Origin: Corynebacterium sp. SCR221107
GTDB taxonomy: Bacteria; Actinomycetota; Actinomycetes; Mycobacteriales; Mycobacteriaceae
DNA length: 64,000 nucleotides
NCBI RefSeq assembly: GCF_027886475.1
Contig: NZ_CP115670.1
Span: forward strand, 1,674,001-1,738,000
Direction of reading: 5' to 3'
The notes under the pieces were generated by a model, which was not told the origin of the DNA, made no database searches, and saw only the letters and a program-made list of their open reading frames with translations. Positions 1-9,088 of the stretch are shown piece after piece. Positions within the stretch are counted from its first letter, which is position 1, and the number at the start of each line of letters is the position of its first letter. The position numbers were made by a program, and so were the translations under genes.

Positions 1-12
1 GTATGGGTATTC

Positions 13-1011
13 GTGACTACTACACCAACGACTCCCTCATCCGGACTCCTTGGGCGTTTTGCCCCGGCCATGTCCACGCAGAAGAAGCTCGCGCTGGCAT
101 TGCTGATCGCGCAAGGCGCCATCACCATTACCGGCTCCATCGTTCGTGTTACCGGTTCCGGCCTGGGCTGCGATACGTGGCCGAACTGCCAAGAAGGATC
201 TCTGGTGCCCGTCCAAGGGGCTGCACCCGCTGTGCACCAAGCCATCGAGTTTGGTAACCGCATGCTGACCTTCGTCCTGGTTGCCCTCGCCGTCTCCGTC
301 CTCATCGCCGTACTTTCTGCACATCGCCGCAAGGAAATCGTCAACCACGCCCTTTTCCAATGCTTCGGCATTGTCGTGCAGGCGGTCATCGGCGGCATCT
401 CGGTTCTGCTGGATCTGCAGTGGTGGGCCGTTGCCCTGCACTTCCTGCCCTCAATGATCCTCGTGTGGGCCGCAGGCATCCTTTACACCCGCATTCAAGA
501 ACCCGATGATGGCACCCGTCGCACCGTGCTGCAAAGCAGCACCCGGGGCTTGAGCTTTATCTCTGCCGTGGTGATGTCAGCGGTGTTGGTGACCGGCACG
601 ATGACTACCGGTGCTGGCCCGCACTCCGGCGACGAGGGCGTCGGCATGGAGGGCCGCCTCGAAGTAGACATCGATATGATGGCGCACGTTCACGCCTGGG
701 TGATGTACGCCTACCTCGCAATCACGGTGGTGCTCGTGGCCTTGCTGATCTTCCAGCGCGCCCCGCAGCGCTCGCAACGTCTCGGCTGGACCTTGATCTT
801 CTTCATCATTGTTCAGGCTGCCGTTGGTATCGCACAGTACCGGCTGGGAGTGCCCCTGTGGACGGTTCCGCTTCACATCGGTCTGTGCTCCTTCGTCGTA
901 GCTTTTAGCGCCTTGCTCTTTGCCACCGGCGTCGAGCGCATGGGACCGAACACGTGGGTTACGGGCAGCCCCGAGGGGGACACCAAACGCGCTGCTCTAG
1001 CCAAGGTATAG
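13..1011 (+). CDS. ctaA: Haem A synthase (COX15/CtaA family)
   Basis: 332 residues from a GTG start. CtaA oxidises haem O to haem A in the membrane for the aa3-type cytochrome oxidase. About eight hydrophobic segments are visible. The first extracytoplasmic loop has a cysteine pair in GCDTWPNC (C53, C59), typical of the actinobacterial and Gram-positive form. Candidate haem ligands are H75 (AVHQAIEFGNR), H143 (ALHFLP), H225/H227 (MAHVHAW) and H288 (VPLHIG). ctaB, the preceding enzyme of the pathway, is the next gene and runs the other way, so the two converge. The gene is complete, with only 12 bases of the window upstream. Confidence 0.95.
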   Translation: MTTTPTTPSSGLLGRFAPAMSTQKKLALALLIAQGAITITGSIVRVTGSGLGCDTWPNCQEGSLVPVQGAAPAVHQAIEFGNRMLTFVLVALAVSVLIAVLSAHRRKEIVNHALFQCFGIVVQAVIGGISVLLDLQWWAVALHFLPSMILVWAAGILYTRIQEPDDGTRRTVLQSSTRGLSFISAVVMSAVLVTGTMTTGAGPHSGDEGVGMEGRLEVDIDMMAHVHAWVMYAYLAITVVLVALLIFQRAPQRSQRLGWTLIFFIIVQAAVGIAQYRLGVPLWTVPLHIGLCSFVVAFSALLFATGVERMGPNTWVTGSPEGDTKRAALAKV

Positions 1012-1045
1012 CCCAAACTAGCTTCACTGCTTTCGTTTCGACCTC

Positions 1046-1079
1046 AATCCGCCTCCCCAATCATCTGGGGAGGCGGATT
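1046..1079 (+). terminator. Terminator after ctaA
   Basis: Perfect 14 bp stem (AATCCGCCTCCCCA / TGGGGAGGCGGATT) with a 6-base loop, 35 bases after the ctaA stop. Only a short T-run follows. The AATC/GATT flanks mean it could act in both directions between the convergent ctaA and ctaB. Confidence 0.8.
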
Positions 1080-1336
1080 TGTGCTTTCCGACGTTCCCAG
1101 GCCGCACCCCGCACCGTGCTTGTCTTCGTGGAGCGTGTAGTTGTTATCTGCGTCGGCGATGACGGATGTTGTGGGCTCTGATGGGTCACTTGTACCCGAC
1201 TGCCTGCCTCCACAGGCTCGTCGCAACGTTGGCGAGCCCCACCGCCTACTTCCCTAACGCATTCTCAGGCGTGCAATCAGAGTGTGCTCGCGCATCTCCA
1301 CGCCTTCCAAGCACCCGGGCACCCGGACACCGCGGT

Positions 1337-1347
1337 CGTCGGCAAGC
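1337..1347 (-). repeat. GCTTGCCGACG repeat, exact copy
   Basis: Minus-strand copy abutting the T-run of the ctaB terminator, giving TTTTTTGCTTGCCGACG. The facing plus-strand partner at 1083-1093 differs by one base. Confidence 0.75.
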
Positions 1348-1385
1348 AAAAAACGCCACAGCCTGCGAGCGATGAGGCTGTGGCG
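1348..1385 (-). terminator. Terminator after ctaB
   Basis: On the minus strand a perfect 11 bp stem (CGCCACAGCCT / AGGCTGTGGCG) is followed by six T residues and then directly by an exact GCTTGCCGACG repeat. It lies about 100 bases past the ctaB stop. Confidence 0.85.
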
Positions 1386-1486
1386 GTTGCGGCCGAAACG
1401 TGGCCAACGTGCAACTTAAGGCAACTCGCACCACTGGAGGTAGGACCGCCCACCTAGCGGCTTCGCGATACCTGTGAGTCCAGTGT

Positions 1487-2419
1487 TTAGAAGAAAGTGG
1501 TGGTCCAACCCAGCATGCTTCCGATGGTCGGGAGGCCGAGCACGGCGTCAACGGACAGGCCAACAAATAACAAGGCGAGATAGTTGTTTGAGAGGATAAA
1601 AAGCTTCAAAGGCTTGACGGGAGCGCCATTTTTGATGCCGTTATGGAGCACGATTGCCATCACCAAGAACCAGATGCCTGCAACCACCGAAATGACGGCG
1701 TAAATCCATCCGGCGGCCGGGATCAATAAGAAGGTCGTGACAATGGTGGCGAGGGTGTACCAGACGATTTGCCTCGTCACCTGCTCGGCGGTGCGCACCA
1801 CAGGAAGCATGGGCACGCCAGCAGCGGCATAATCATCCTTATACTTCATGGCCAATGCCCACGTGTGCGGAGGGGTCCAGAAGAAGATGATCATAAACAA
1901 TACGATCGCCTGCCACCACTGATGCGGCACCCCTTCTGGCAGATTGTCGGTTACTGCCGCCCAGCCAACAACAACCGGCATGCATCCGGCGGCCCCGCCC
2001 CAGACGATATTCATATGGGTGCGACGCTTCAGGATCTTGGTGTAGATCAAGATGTAGAACATGATGGTGATCGTCACGAACACGGCCGCAAGCAGCGAAT
2101 TGCACAGCAGCCACAACCACAGGAAGCTCACGATAGTCAGCGTCCACGCAAAGATCGTAGCCTGCTGGTTGGTGACCTTATGCCGAACCAACGGACGGGC
2201 CCGGGTGCGGCCCATCTTTTGATCAATATCGGAATCGGCGACCATGTTAAAGGTGTTGGCAGCTGCAGCTCCCATCCAGCCACCAACGAGGGTGAGCAAG
2301 ATGAGCAGGATGTTTGTCTCTCCACGCTCAGCCTGAAGCATCGCTGGAATCGTGGCAACCAAAAGGAGTTCGATCACTCTCGGCTTCGTCAATGCGATAT
2401 AGGCCTTGATCGTGTCCAA
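1487..2419 (-). CDS. ctaB: Protohaem IX farnesyltransferase (haem O synthase)
   Basis: 310 residues, UbiA prenyltransferase family. It adds a farnesyl group to haem B to make haem O, the CtaA substrate. Both aspartate-rich motifs are present: NMVADSDID at 58-66 for the prenyl diphosphate, and YKDDY at 193-197 after the conserved [10 protein letters not shown]. Seven to nine membrane segments are visible. The start codon is TTG, supported by GGAGGAAG five bases upstream. In C. glutamicum, from memory, a qor-like gene lies near here; none is present in this window. Confidence 0.95.
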   Translation of the reverse strand: MDTIKAYIALTKPRVIELLLVATIPAMLQAERGETNILLILLTLVGGWMGAAAANTFNMVADSDIDQKMGRTRARPLVRHKVTNQQATIFAWTLTIVSFLWLWLLCNSLLAAVFVTITIMFYILIYTKILKRRTHMNIVWGGAAGCMPVVVGWAAVTDNLPEGVPHQWWQAIVLFMIIFFWTPPHTWALAMKYKDDYAAAGVPMLPVVRTAEQVTRQIVWYTLATIVTTFLLIPAAGWIYAVISVVAGIWFLVMAIVLHNGIKNGAPVKPLKLFILSNNYLALLFVGLSVDAVLGLPTIGSMLGWTTTFF

Positions 2420-2849
2420 AGGACTTCCTCCAGCAAATCTCTAACGTCAAAGAAACGTGCCACCCTTTTTGATGACACATCAGGCACCGACTAGTCGGTT
2501 ACCGAGCATAAAAAGTTCCCAGCACCACACCAACGACCGGAATCGGAGGCGCAACGCTCCCATTATTGTGCGCTGCGCAGGGGTAATTGAGGGCCCCAAA
2601 CAGCGCTTCGTATCCCACATGAGGAAAAGTTTGCGCGGTAGATCGCTGACCACAGCAGGGGGCTGGGTTTTCTTAGCCTCACAATGGTAGCCCTTTATTT
2701 CAGGTTTGTTGAAACGACACTCCTCAACCCCACCCCGCCGGGGTTATCCACCATTGGTATCCGATGGATGGGAACAAAAGTTGGATACACACAAATCCAG
2801 CAGCTGGCCACCCCACGATGAAACAGGCCCAGCCCAAGCCTGCCTCCAC

Positions 2850-2863
2850 ATTGTGCACACAAT
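2850..2863. promoter_or_regulatory. Palindrome ATTGTG-CA-CACAAT, candidate operator
   Basis: Perfect inverted repeat with 6-base arms. The arms share TTGTG/CACAA with the palindrome at 3064-3080, suggesting one regulator bound twice. The regulator is unknown; the arms resemble half of the corynebacterial GlxR consensus, but the spacing does not fit. Confidence 0.35.
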
Positions 2864-3063
2864 CTCCAATGCCCCCTCGATAGTCACGGAGATGGGAAAT
2901 AGAATGCATTCGCCCTACCCTCGGTCACTTCTCTTCCACCACCACGTAGATTGCACAACCTGTTAATTTTCTTTTGCACCTCTCGCGCACGAGTGAAGAA
3001 TTGTGATTGCTAGGACCAGCAGCGCGCTCATTAATGCAGGTCACAAATAATGTGGTCGAAAAG

Positions 3064-3080
3064 TTGTGTTTCCCACACAA
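3064..3080. promoter_or_regulatory. Palindrome TTGTGT-N5-ACACAA, candidate operator
   Basis: Perfect 6-base arms around TTCCC, about 345 bases before the tkt start. See also 2850-2863. Confidence 0.35.
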
Positions 3081-3114
3081 AGAAATGACCGATTTTGCCC
3101 GAAGCGGTGTCCCT

Positions 3115-3137
3115 TTGTAGAGCCAAGGCGACTACAA
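3115..3137. promoter_or_regulatory. Palindrome TTGTAG-N11-CTACAA
   Basis: Perfect 6-base arms 11 bases apart. The right arm contains TACAAT, a plausible -10 element for tkt, so the repeat could be an operator overlapping the promoter or simply promoter sequence. Confidence 0.3.
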
Positions 3138-3425
3138 TAGTAGAGGCGTCATTTTCTTGATGATCCGCATACTGCATTCCTCATACCGATCACTGATCCA
3201 CACACGTGGTGCGCTTCCGCCGAAATCGGCATGGTGCCCGCTGTGCCCACAGTGCTCACGGTGATCGAGGAAGGTCGGCGCCGCGCCAGAATCCAGTTCC
3301 TGGATTGTGACACCGCTTTCTTGATACGGGGGCGATCCCCAATCAACTCCGCAGTGCCGGGGCAGTATGGTGGCCCGCTCGAAATCCCGATGTGAAATTC
3401 CCTATGCATAATAAGGACGGAATTC

Positions 3426-5519
3426 GTGACTTTGTCTCCTGAGCTTCAGGCTCTCACCACTCGCAACTACCCTGCCGATTGGACCGACACCGACACCCTA
3501 GCCGTGGACACCGTCCGCGTGCTGGCAGCCGATGCCGTTCAAAAGTGCGGTTCCGGACACCCGGGCACCGCGATGTCTCTGGCGCCTTTGGCATACACCC
3601 TGTTCCAGCGAGTGATGAACCTCGACCCGAACGACACCGAGTGGGCCGGCCGTGACCGCTTCGTACTGTCTTGTGGTCACTCTTCCCTGACTCAATACAT
3701 CCAGCTTTACTTGGGCGGATTTGGCCTCGAGCTTGACGATCTCAAGGCGCTGCGCACATGGGGTTCTTTGACCCCAGGGCACCCGGAATACCGCCACACC
3801 AAGGGTGTGGAAATCACCACCGGCCCGCTCGGGCAAGGCCTCGCTTCCGCGGTCGGCATGGCCATGGCAGCCCGTCGTGAGCGCGCACTATTCGACCCCG
3901 CAGCCCCCGCTGGTACTTCGCCTTTCGATCACTACATCTACGTCATCGCCTCCGACGGCGACCTGCAGGAAGGCGTTACCGCTGAGGCGTGCTCGTTGGC
4001 AGGCACGCAAGAGCTGGGCAACCTCATCGTGTTCTGGGATGACAACCACATCTCCATCGAAGAGGACACCGCCATTGCTTTCACCGAAAAGGTCGTCGAC
4101 CGCTACAAGGCATATGGCTGGCAGGTTCTCGAGATCGAGGGCGGCGAGGACGTCGTCGCTTTCGAGGCTGCTGTCGCAGAGGCAAAGAAGGATACATCCC
4201 GCCCGACCTTCATCCGCGTACGTACCGTCATCGGCTACCCTGCCCCGAACAAGATGAACTCTGGTGCGGTTCACGGTGCCGCCCTAGGCGATGCCGAGGT
4301 TGCTGGCACCAAGGAGGCATTGGGCTTCGATCCAAACAAGACCTTCGACGTTGCCGATTCTGTCATCGAGCACACCCGCAAGCTGACCGAGCGCGGCGCC
4401 GCAAAGCACGCCGAGTGGCAAAAGTCCTTCGACGCATGGGCTGCCGCCAACCCCGACAACCTCGCACTTTTCGAGCGTCTGAGCAAGCGTGAGCTTCCGG
4501 AAGACTTCGATGCGCAGCTTCCTACCTGGGATGCCGACCCGAAGGGTGTTGCAACCCGTAAGGCCTCTGAGGCTACCTTGCAGGCACTGGGCAAGACCCT
4601 GCCTGAGCTGTGGGGCGGTTCCGCCGACTTGGCCGGCTCCAACAACACCGTCATCAAGGGCGAACCTTCCTTCGGCCCGGCCTCCATCACTACCGAGACC
4701 TGGAGCACCGAGCCCGGTGGACGCAACCTGCACTTCGGCATCCGCGAGCATGCCATGGGCTCGATCATCAATGGCATTGCGTTGCACGGTGGCACCCGCG
4801 CCTACGGCGGCACCTTCCTCATCTTCTCCGATTACATGCGCCCGGCTGTTCGCCTGGCAGCCCTGATGGGCACCGACGCCTACTACGTCTGGACCCACGA
4901 CTCCATTGGCCTTGGCGAGGACGGCCCGACCCACCAGCCGGTCGAGCAGCTTGCTTCGCTGCGCGCCATCCCCGGCGTTTCCATGCTGCGTCCCGCCGAC
5001 GCAAACGAGACCGCAGCAGCATGGCGCGCCGCATTGCTGTACAAGGAGTCGCCCAAGGGTCTGGCCCTGACCCGTCAGAACGTCCCCGTTTTGGAGGGCA
5101 CGAAGGAGAAGGCTCGCGAGGGCGTCGTTCGCGGCGCCTACGTTCTGGTCGAAGGCTCCAAGGAAACTCCTGACGTTATTCTCATGGGTACCGGCTCCGA
5201 GGTTCAGTTGGCCGTCGAAGCAGCGAAGACCCTCGAAGCCGAGGGCGTGGCTGCACGAGTGGTTTCGGTTCCTTGCCTGGATTGGTTCCTCGAGCAGGAC
5301 GCCGAGTACCAAGAGTCGGTCCTTCCTACTGCGGTCACGGCACGAGTTTCCGTCGAGGCTGGCATCGCGATGCCGTGGTACCGCCTGCTGGGCACCAAGG
5401 GCCGCGCGGTGTCGCTCGAGCACTTCGGCGCATCGGCACCCTATGAGAAGCTCTTTGAGGAATTCGGCATTACCGCCGAGGCCGTCGTCGCGGCCGCACA
5501 CGAGTCGCTAGACGCCTAG
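3426..5519 (+). CDS. tkt: Transketolase
   Basis: 697 residues, full length. Thiamine-diphosphate enzyme that moves two-carbon units between sugar phosphates in the non-oxidative pentose phosphate pathway. Visible landmarks are GSGHPGTAMSLAPL with the substrate-binding His45, GPLGQGLASAVG, the cofactor motif ASDGDLQEG, the HFGIREHAMG segment with the catalytic glutamate, and GEDGPTHQPVEQLASLRAIP in the pyrimidine domain. It starts at GTG with AAGGACGG upstream. It is the first of five genes on this strand for the pentose phosphate pathway, but a terminator (5572-5617) follows, so tal probably has its own promoter or depends on read-through. Confidence 0.97.
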   Translation: MTLSPELQALTTRNYPADWTDTDTLAVDTVRVLAADAVQKCGSGHPGTAMSLAPLAYTLFQRVMNLDPNDTEWAGRDRFVLSCGHSSLTQYIQLYLGGFGLELDDLKALRTWGSLTPGHPEYRHTKGVEITTGPLGQGLASAVGMAMAARRERALFDPAAPAGTSPFDHYIYVIASDGDLQEGVTAEACSLAGTQELGNLIVFWDDNHISIEEDTAIAFTEKVVDRYKAYGWQVLEIEGGEDVVAFEAAVAEAKKDTSRPTFIRVRTVIGYPAPNKMNSGAVHGAALGDAEVAGTKEALGFDPNKTFDVADSVIEHTRKLTERGAAKHAEWQKSFDAWAAANPDNLALFERLSKRELPEDFDAQLPTWDADPKGVATRKASEATLQALGKTLPELWGGSADLAGSNNTVIKGEPSFGPASITTETWSTEPGGRNLHFGIREHAMGSIINGIALHGGTRAYGGTFLIFSDYMRPAVRLAALMGTDAYYVWTHDSIGLGEDGPTHQPVEQLASLRAIPGVSMLRPADANETAAAWRAALLYKESPKGLALTRQNVPVLEGTKEKAREGVVRGAYVLVEGSKETPDVILMGTGSEVQLAVEAAKTLEAEGVAARVVSVPCLDWFLEQDAEYQESVLPTAVTARVSVEAGIAMPWYRLLGTKGRAVSLEHFGASAPYEKLFEEFGITAEAVVAAAHESLDA

Positions 5520-5571
5520 AGTCACACAGCGTCTAAGCAACGCCATCTCGCTTTGTTTGGGACCGGTGTTG

Positions 5572-5617
5572 AGAGGGTCATCAATTGAATGAAAGCTCAG
5601 TTGGTGGCCCTCTTTTT
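5572..5617 (+). terminator. Terminator after tkt
   Basis: A 13 bp stem with three G-U pairs (5572-5584 with 5601-5613) and a 16-base loop, followed by a T-run. It lies about 50 bases past the tkt stop. Confidence 0.85.
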
Positions 5618-6049
5618 GCACCGCCGTGTTGTGGTCTAACAACTGGGGAAACTCTGGATGAGCTTCAGGAAATGAAACGATAGCTTCCTTTCGCGGACTC
5701 AGATGCACCCAAGAACCTGGCATCATGGTTGATTTCCTGCCCGTCTCCGAGCTTTCTTCGCGCCGACAGGCGGGGGAAATTTCTCCGGCCGCATTTCCGT
5801 TGCGCACGGTAGGGCCGTGCAGAGATCGTTTCCTCATGGCAGATGATCGCGAGTGACAGCCGTGATGTGCCTTGGCATGGCCTAGGGCTTGGCAACCTGG
5901 AATGAAAGACCCCTCCAATGCCTTTCGATATTCCTGCCCAGCATGTCCGTCGTCGCCGGTGTGCTTCCAGAGTTGTACCCAGCCGCGACCTTAGAATTTT
6001 GACATTTACTTCCACTTTTCCTTCATATTTTCGAAAAGGATGATCCTTT
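5618..6049. other. tkt-tal intergenic region, no gene seen
   Basis: About 430 bp between the tkt terminator and tal. A GCACGG-tagg-GCCGTGC hairpin-like element occurs near 5803-5820. The reverse-strand ORFs have no recognisable family. The likely tal promoter lies in the AT-rich last 60 bases. Confidence 0.45.
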
Positions 6050-7126
6050 ATGAACGCAATTGACAAACTTGCCCAAGCTGGCACCTCCACCTGGCTTGAT
6101 GATCTGTCCCGTGAGCGCATTACGAGTGGAAACCTCAAGGAATTGCTTACCACCAAGTCCATCGTCGGCGTGACCACCAACCCAGCGATCTTTGCCGCAG
6201 CAATGAGTAAGGGAACGGCATACGATGCACAGATTGCTCAGCTCAAGGCCGCAGGCGCATCCGTCGATGAAGCCGTCTACGCAATGAGCATTGACGACGT
6301 TCGCGATGCGTGCGATATCTTCGCGGAGACTTTCGAGGCCTCGGGCGGCGAGGATGGACGCGTGTCCATCGAGGTCGACCCGCGCATTTCCGCCGACGCC
6401 GAGGCCACCCTTGCCCAGGCTCGCGAGCTGTGGGCCAAGGTCGATCGCCCGAACGTCATGATCAAGATTCCTGCAACCCCTGGCTCCCTGCCAGCCATCT
6501 CTGATGCTTTGGCAGAAGGAATTAGCGTCAACGTGACCCTGATTTTCTCCATCGAGCGCTACCGCGAAGTTATCGCTGCGTACATCGATGGCATCAAGCG
6601 TGCCGCAGCCGCCGGAGTGGACGTGTCGTCCATTTACTCCGTGGCCTCTTTCTTCGTCTCCCGCCTCGACACCGAGGTCGACCGCCGTCTCGAGGAGATC
6701 GGTTCAGCTGAGGCACTCGCCCTGCGCGGCAAGGCTGGCGTGGCCAACGCGCAGCTGGCCTACGCCCTGTTTGAGGAGGAGTTCGCCAAGGCCGAGCTAC
6801 CTGTTGGCGCCAATGTACAGCGCCCGCTTTGGGCCTCGACCGGCGTGAAGAACCCGGAATACTCCCCCACGCTGTACGTCACCGAACTTGCCGGACCTCA
6901 CACGGTCAACACCATGCCGGAAGCAACCATCGACGCCGTCCTTGCCGCCGACGACATTCGTGGCGCCACCTTGGGCGATGCCACCGCTGCCGGCACGATG
7001 GAAGCCATCGCCGCCGCTGGAATCGACTTTGCCGACGTGTTCGAGGTTCTCGAGCGCGAGGGTGTGGACAAGTTCGTTGCAGCGTGGAACGAACTGCTGG
7101 AAAAGATGGGCGCTCGCCTGGCCTAA
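6050..7126 (+). CDS. tal: Transaldolase
   Basis: 358 residues, the long transaldolase form of actinobacteria. It transfers the dihydroxyacetone unit from sedoheptulose-7-phosphate to glyceraldehyde-3-phosphate. VTTNPAIF is at 41-48, and the Schiff-base lysine is K139 in [15 protein letters not shown]. The ATG follows a perfect 15 bp palindrome (6035-6049) that includes the Shine-Dalgarno sequence AAAGGA. The gene sits between tkt and zwf, in the usual corynebacterial order. Confidence 0.97.
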   Translation: MNAIDKLAQAGTSTWLDDLSRERITSGNLKELLTTKSIVGVTTNPAIFAAAMSKGTAYDAQIAQLKAAGASVDEAVYAMSIDDVRDACDIFAETFEASGGEDGRVSIEVDPRISADAEATLAQARELWAKVDRPNVMIKIPATPGSLPAISDALAEGISVNVTLIFSIERYREVIAAYIDGIKRAAAAGVDVSSIYSVASFFVSRLDTEVDRRLEEIGSAEALALRGKAGVANAQLAYALFEEEFAKAELPVGANVQRPLWASTGVKNPEYSPTLYVTELAGPHTVNTMPEATIDAVLAADDIRGATLGDATAAGTMEAIAAAGIDFADVFEVLEREGVDKFVAAWNELLEKMGARLA

Positions 7127-7138
7127 TTATTGGAACTA

Positions 7139-7168
7139 ACCCGGCGGGGTAGATACATCCCGCCGGGT
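7139..7168 (+). terminator. Hairpin after tal, probable terminator
   Basis: Perfect 10 bp stem (ACCCGGCGGG / CCCGCCGGGT), 10-base loop, 12 bases after the tal stop. No T-run follows, as is common for actinobacterial terminators. Confidence 0.65.
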
Positions 7169-7438
7169 GCGGACAGGTCAACGTCGGAGAGCTAGCGTGC
7201 GACTTGTTGTCGCGCACCCTCATCCAGCACCTTCCTTAGCGGCGACTCGAAGATGCGGAATTTTTTCCCAGCTGCCCGCACCAAGCGCCCATTTCACGGT
7301 GCCCTCGCCCAGCTAGCACGAGCACGCAAGGTTGGTGCACAAGGCAACTGGCACTCTGATTGCAATAATCTGTGAGCAATCGGGCAAAAACAAGCCTATT
7401 CTCACACACGACGGTGTGGATGGGTAAAATCCAAGGAC
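7169..7438. other. tal-zwf intergenic region with probable zwf promoter
   Basis: With the tal hairpin, this makes 312 bp without a gene. It holds a GCTCTCCGACG variant of the interspersed repeat on the minus strand (7182-7192). The last 80 bases are AT-rich, and TATTCT near 7397 is a possible -10 element. The -35 is unclear. Confidence 0.4.
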
Positions 7439-9052
7439 GTGAATGAACCAGTGACTACTAGCAATCCATTTGAAGGATTGATTACTCCTTCGGACTCGAG
7501 CGAGCCTTCCGATGCCCGGTTCGGCGACGAGACATGGAGCAACCCTCTTCGAGACAAGCAAGACAAGCGTCTCCCCCGCATCGCCGGGCCTTCTGGCATG
7601 GTTATCTTCGGAGTCACCGGCGACCTCGCGCGCAAGAAACTCCTGCCCGCCATTTATGACCTGGCTAACCGTGGCCTCCTGCCCGCTGGTTTCACACTCG
7701 TCGGCTACGGTCGCCGCAACTGGTCCAAGGCGGAGTTCGAGGCCTACGTTGAAAAGGCCGTCAAGGCTGGTGCCCGCACCGACTTCCGCGATAACGTGTG
7801 GGCACGTCTGGCCGAAGGCATGGAATTTGTCACTGGCAACTTTGACGACGATGCCGCCTTCGATAACCTAGCCACTCGCCTGGGTGAGCTTGATGTTGAG
7901 CGAGGTACAGCAGGTAACTGGGCGTTTTATCTCTCCGTACCGCCGGACAACTTCTCCGATGTTTGTCATCAGTTGCAACGCTCGGGCATGGCCCAGGGAC
8001 CAGGTGCCTCATGGCGTCGCGTGATCATTGAAAAGCCCTTCGGGCACGATCTAGAGTCCGCCAAGCAGCTCAATAACCTCATCAATTCGGTATTTCCCGA
8101 AAGGTCGGTCTTCCGTATCGACCACTACCTGGGCAAGGAAACCGTCCAGAACATCATGGCATTGCGTTTTGCCAACCAGCTTTTCGATCCGTTGTGGAAC
8201 TCCCACTACGTTGACCACGTGCAAATCACGATGGCCGAAGACATCGGTCTCGGTGGCCGCGCAGGCTACTACGACGGCATCGGCGCTGCCCGTGACGTCA
8301 TTCAAAACCACCTCATTCAACTATTGGCTTTGGTGGCCATGGAGGAACCGATTGACTTTACCCCGGAGGAACTCCAAGCAGAAAAGATTAAGGTGCTGCG
8401 CGCAACCACACCGGTAGAACCCTTCGCTCGAACTACAGCCCGTGGCCAGTACTCCGCCGGCTGGCAAGGATCCGAGTTCGTTCCTGGTCTACGCGACGAG
8501 GAGGGGTTCGATCCTGACTCCACCACCGAAACCTATGCGGCCTGCACGCTGATGATCAATTCCCGTCGCTGGGCCGGTGTCCCCTTCTATCTCCGCACAG
8601 GCAAACGCCTCGGCCGACGGGTCACCGAAATCGCGCTTGTATTCAAGGATGCGCCACACCAACCCTTTGATGCCGGAACCAGGCATGCCCAAGGCCAAAA
8701 TGTGGTGGTCATTCGCGTCCAGCCCGACGAGGGCATGCTCATGCGCTTCGGCTCCAAAGTCCCCGGCTCAGCCATGGAAGTCAGGGACGTCAACATGGAC
8801 TTCTCCTACTCTGAGGCGTTTACCGAAGAATCCCCTGAGGCTTACGAGCGCTTGATCCTTGATGCCCTCCTCGACGAGGCGAGCCTATTCCCGACCAACG
8901 AAGAGGTTGAGTTGAGCTGGAAGATCCTGGATCCGATTTTGCAGTATTGGGCCAAATCCGGACGCCCGGAGGAGTACCCGGCGGGTACCTGGGGACCAGA
9001 GTCCGCCGACCGCATGCTGGCACGCGAATCCCGCGTCTGGCGCCGCCCTTAG
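7439..9052 (+). CDS. zwf: Glucose-6-phosphate 1-dehydrogenase
   Basis: 537 residues. It oxidises glucose-6-phosphate to 6-phosphogluconolactone with NADP. The nucleotide-binding segment GVTGDLARKKLLP is at 58-70, IIEKPFG at 196-202, and the substrate-binding signature RIDHYLGKE at 226-234. A roughly 50-residue N-terminal extension precedes the fold. The first GTG (7439) lies one base after AAGGAC; an in-frame GTG at 7451 lies 13 bases after it. Neither spacing is ideal, so the start is uncertain by four residues. OpcA, its assembly partner, is encoded 36 bases downstream. Confidence 0.97.
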   Translation: MNEPVTTSNPFEGLITPSDSSEPSDARFGDETWSNPLRDKQDKRLPRIAGPSGMVIFGVTGDLARKKLLPAIYDLANRGLLPAGFTLVGYGRRNWSKAEFEAYVEKAVKAGARTDFRDNVWARLAEGMEFVTGNFDDDAAFDNLATRLGELDVERGTAGNWAFYLSVPPDNFSDVCHQLQRSGMAQGPGASWRRVIIEKPFGHDLESAKQLNNLINSVFPERSVFRIDHYLGKETVQNIMALRFANQLFDPLWNSHYVDHVQITMAEDIGLGGRAGYYDGIGAARDVIQNHLIQLLALVAMEEPIDFTPEELQAEKIKVLRATTPVEPFARTTARGQYSAGWQGSEFVPGLRDEEGFDPDSTTETYAACTLMINSRRWAGVPFYLRTGKRLGRRVTEIALVFKDAPHQPFDAGTRHAQGQNVVVIRVQPDEGMLMRFGSKVPGSAMEVRDVNMDFSYSEAFTEESPEAYERLILDALLDEASLFPTNEEVELSWKILDPILQYWAKSGRPEEYPAGTWGPESADRMLARESRVWRRP

Positions 9053-9088
9053 CCGCCACCGAGTGGTTGATTTTCAAAAGGAAAAGCC

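Larger units (their letters stand above)
1012..1486. other. ctaA-ctaB intergenic region, no gene seen
   Basis: 475 bp between convergent genes. It holds the ctaA terminator (1046-1079), the ctaB terminator (1348-1385) and two members of the GCTTGCCGACG repeat family facing each other: 1083-1093 (GCTTTCCGACG, plus) and 1337-1347 (exact, minus). The short ORFs here resemble no protein I know. Confidence 0.6.
2420..3425. other. 1 kb divergent ctaB/tkt control region, no gene seen
   Basis: Over a kilobase without a convincing gene between the divergent ctaB and tkt starts. The short ORFs match nothing I recognise. It contains three palindromes (2850-2863, 3064-3080, 3115-3137) listed separately. 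The region is less GC-rich than the flanking genes and probably carries promoters for both, including the long tkt-tal-zwf-opcA-pgl set. I could not assign -35/-10 boxes with confidence. Confidence 0.5.

Noticed and set aside
4284..5501. 405-codon antisense ORF within tkt
   Set aside because: Same mirror-frame effect; transketolase motifs cover the sense strand throughout.
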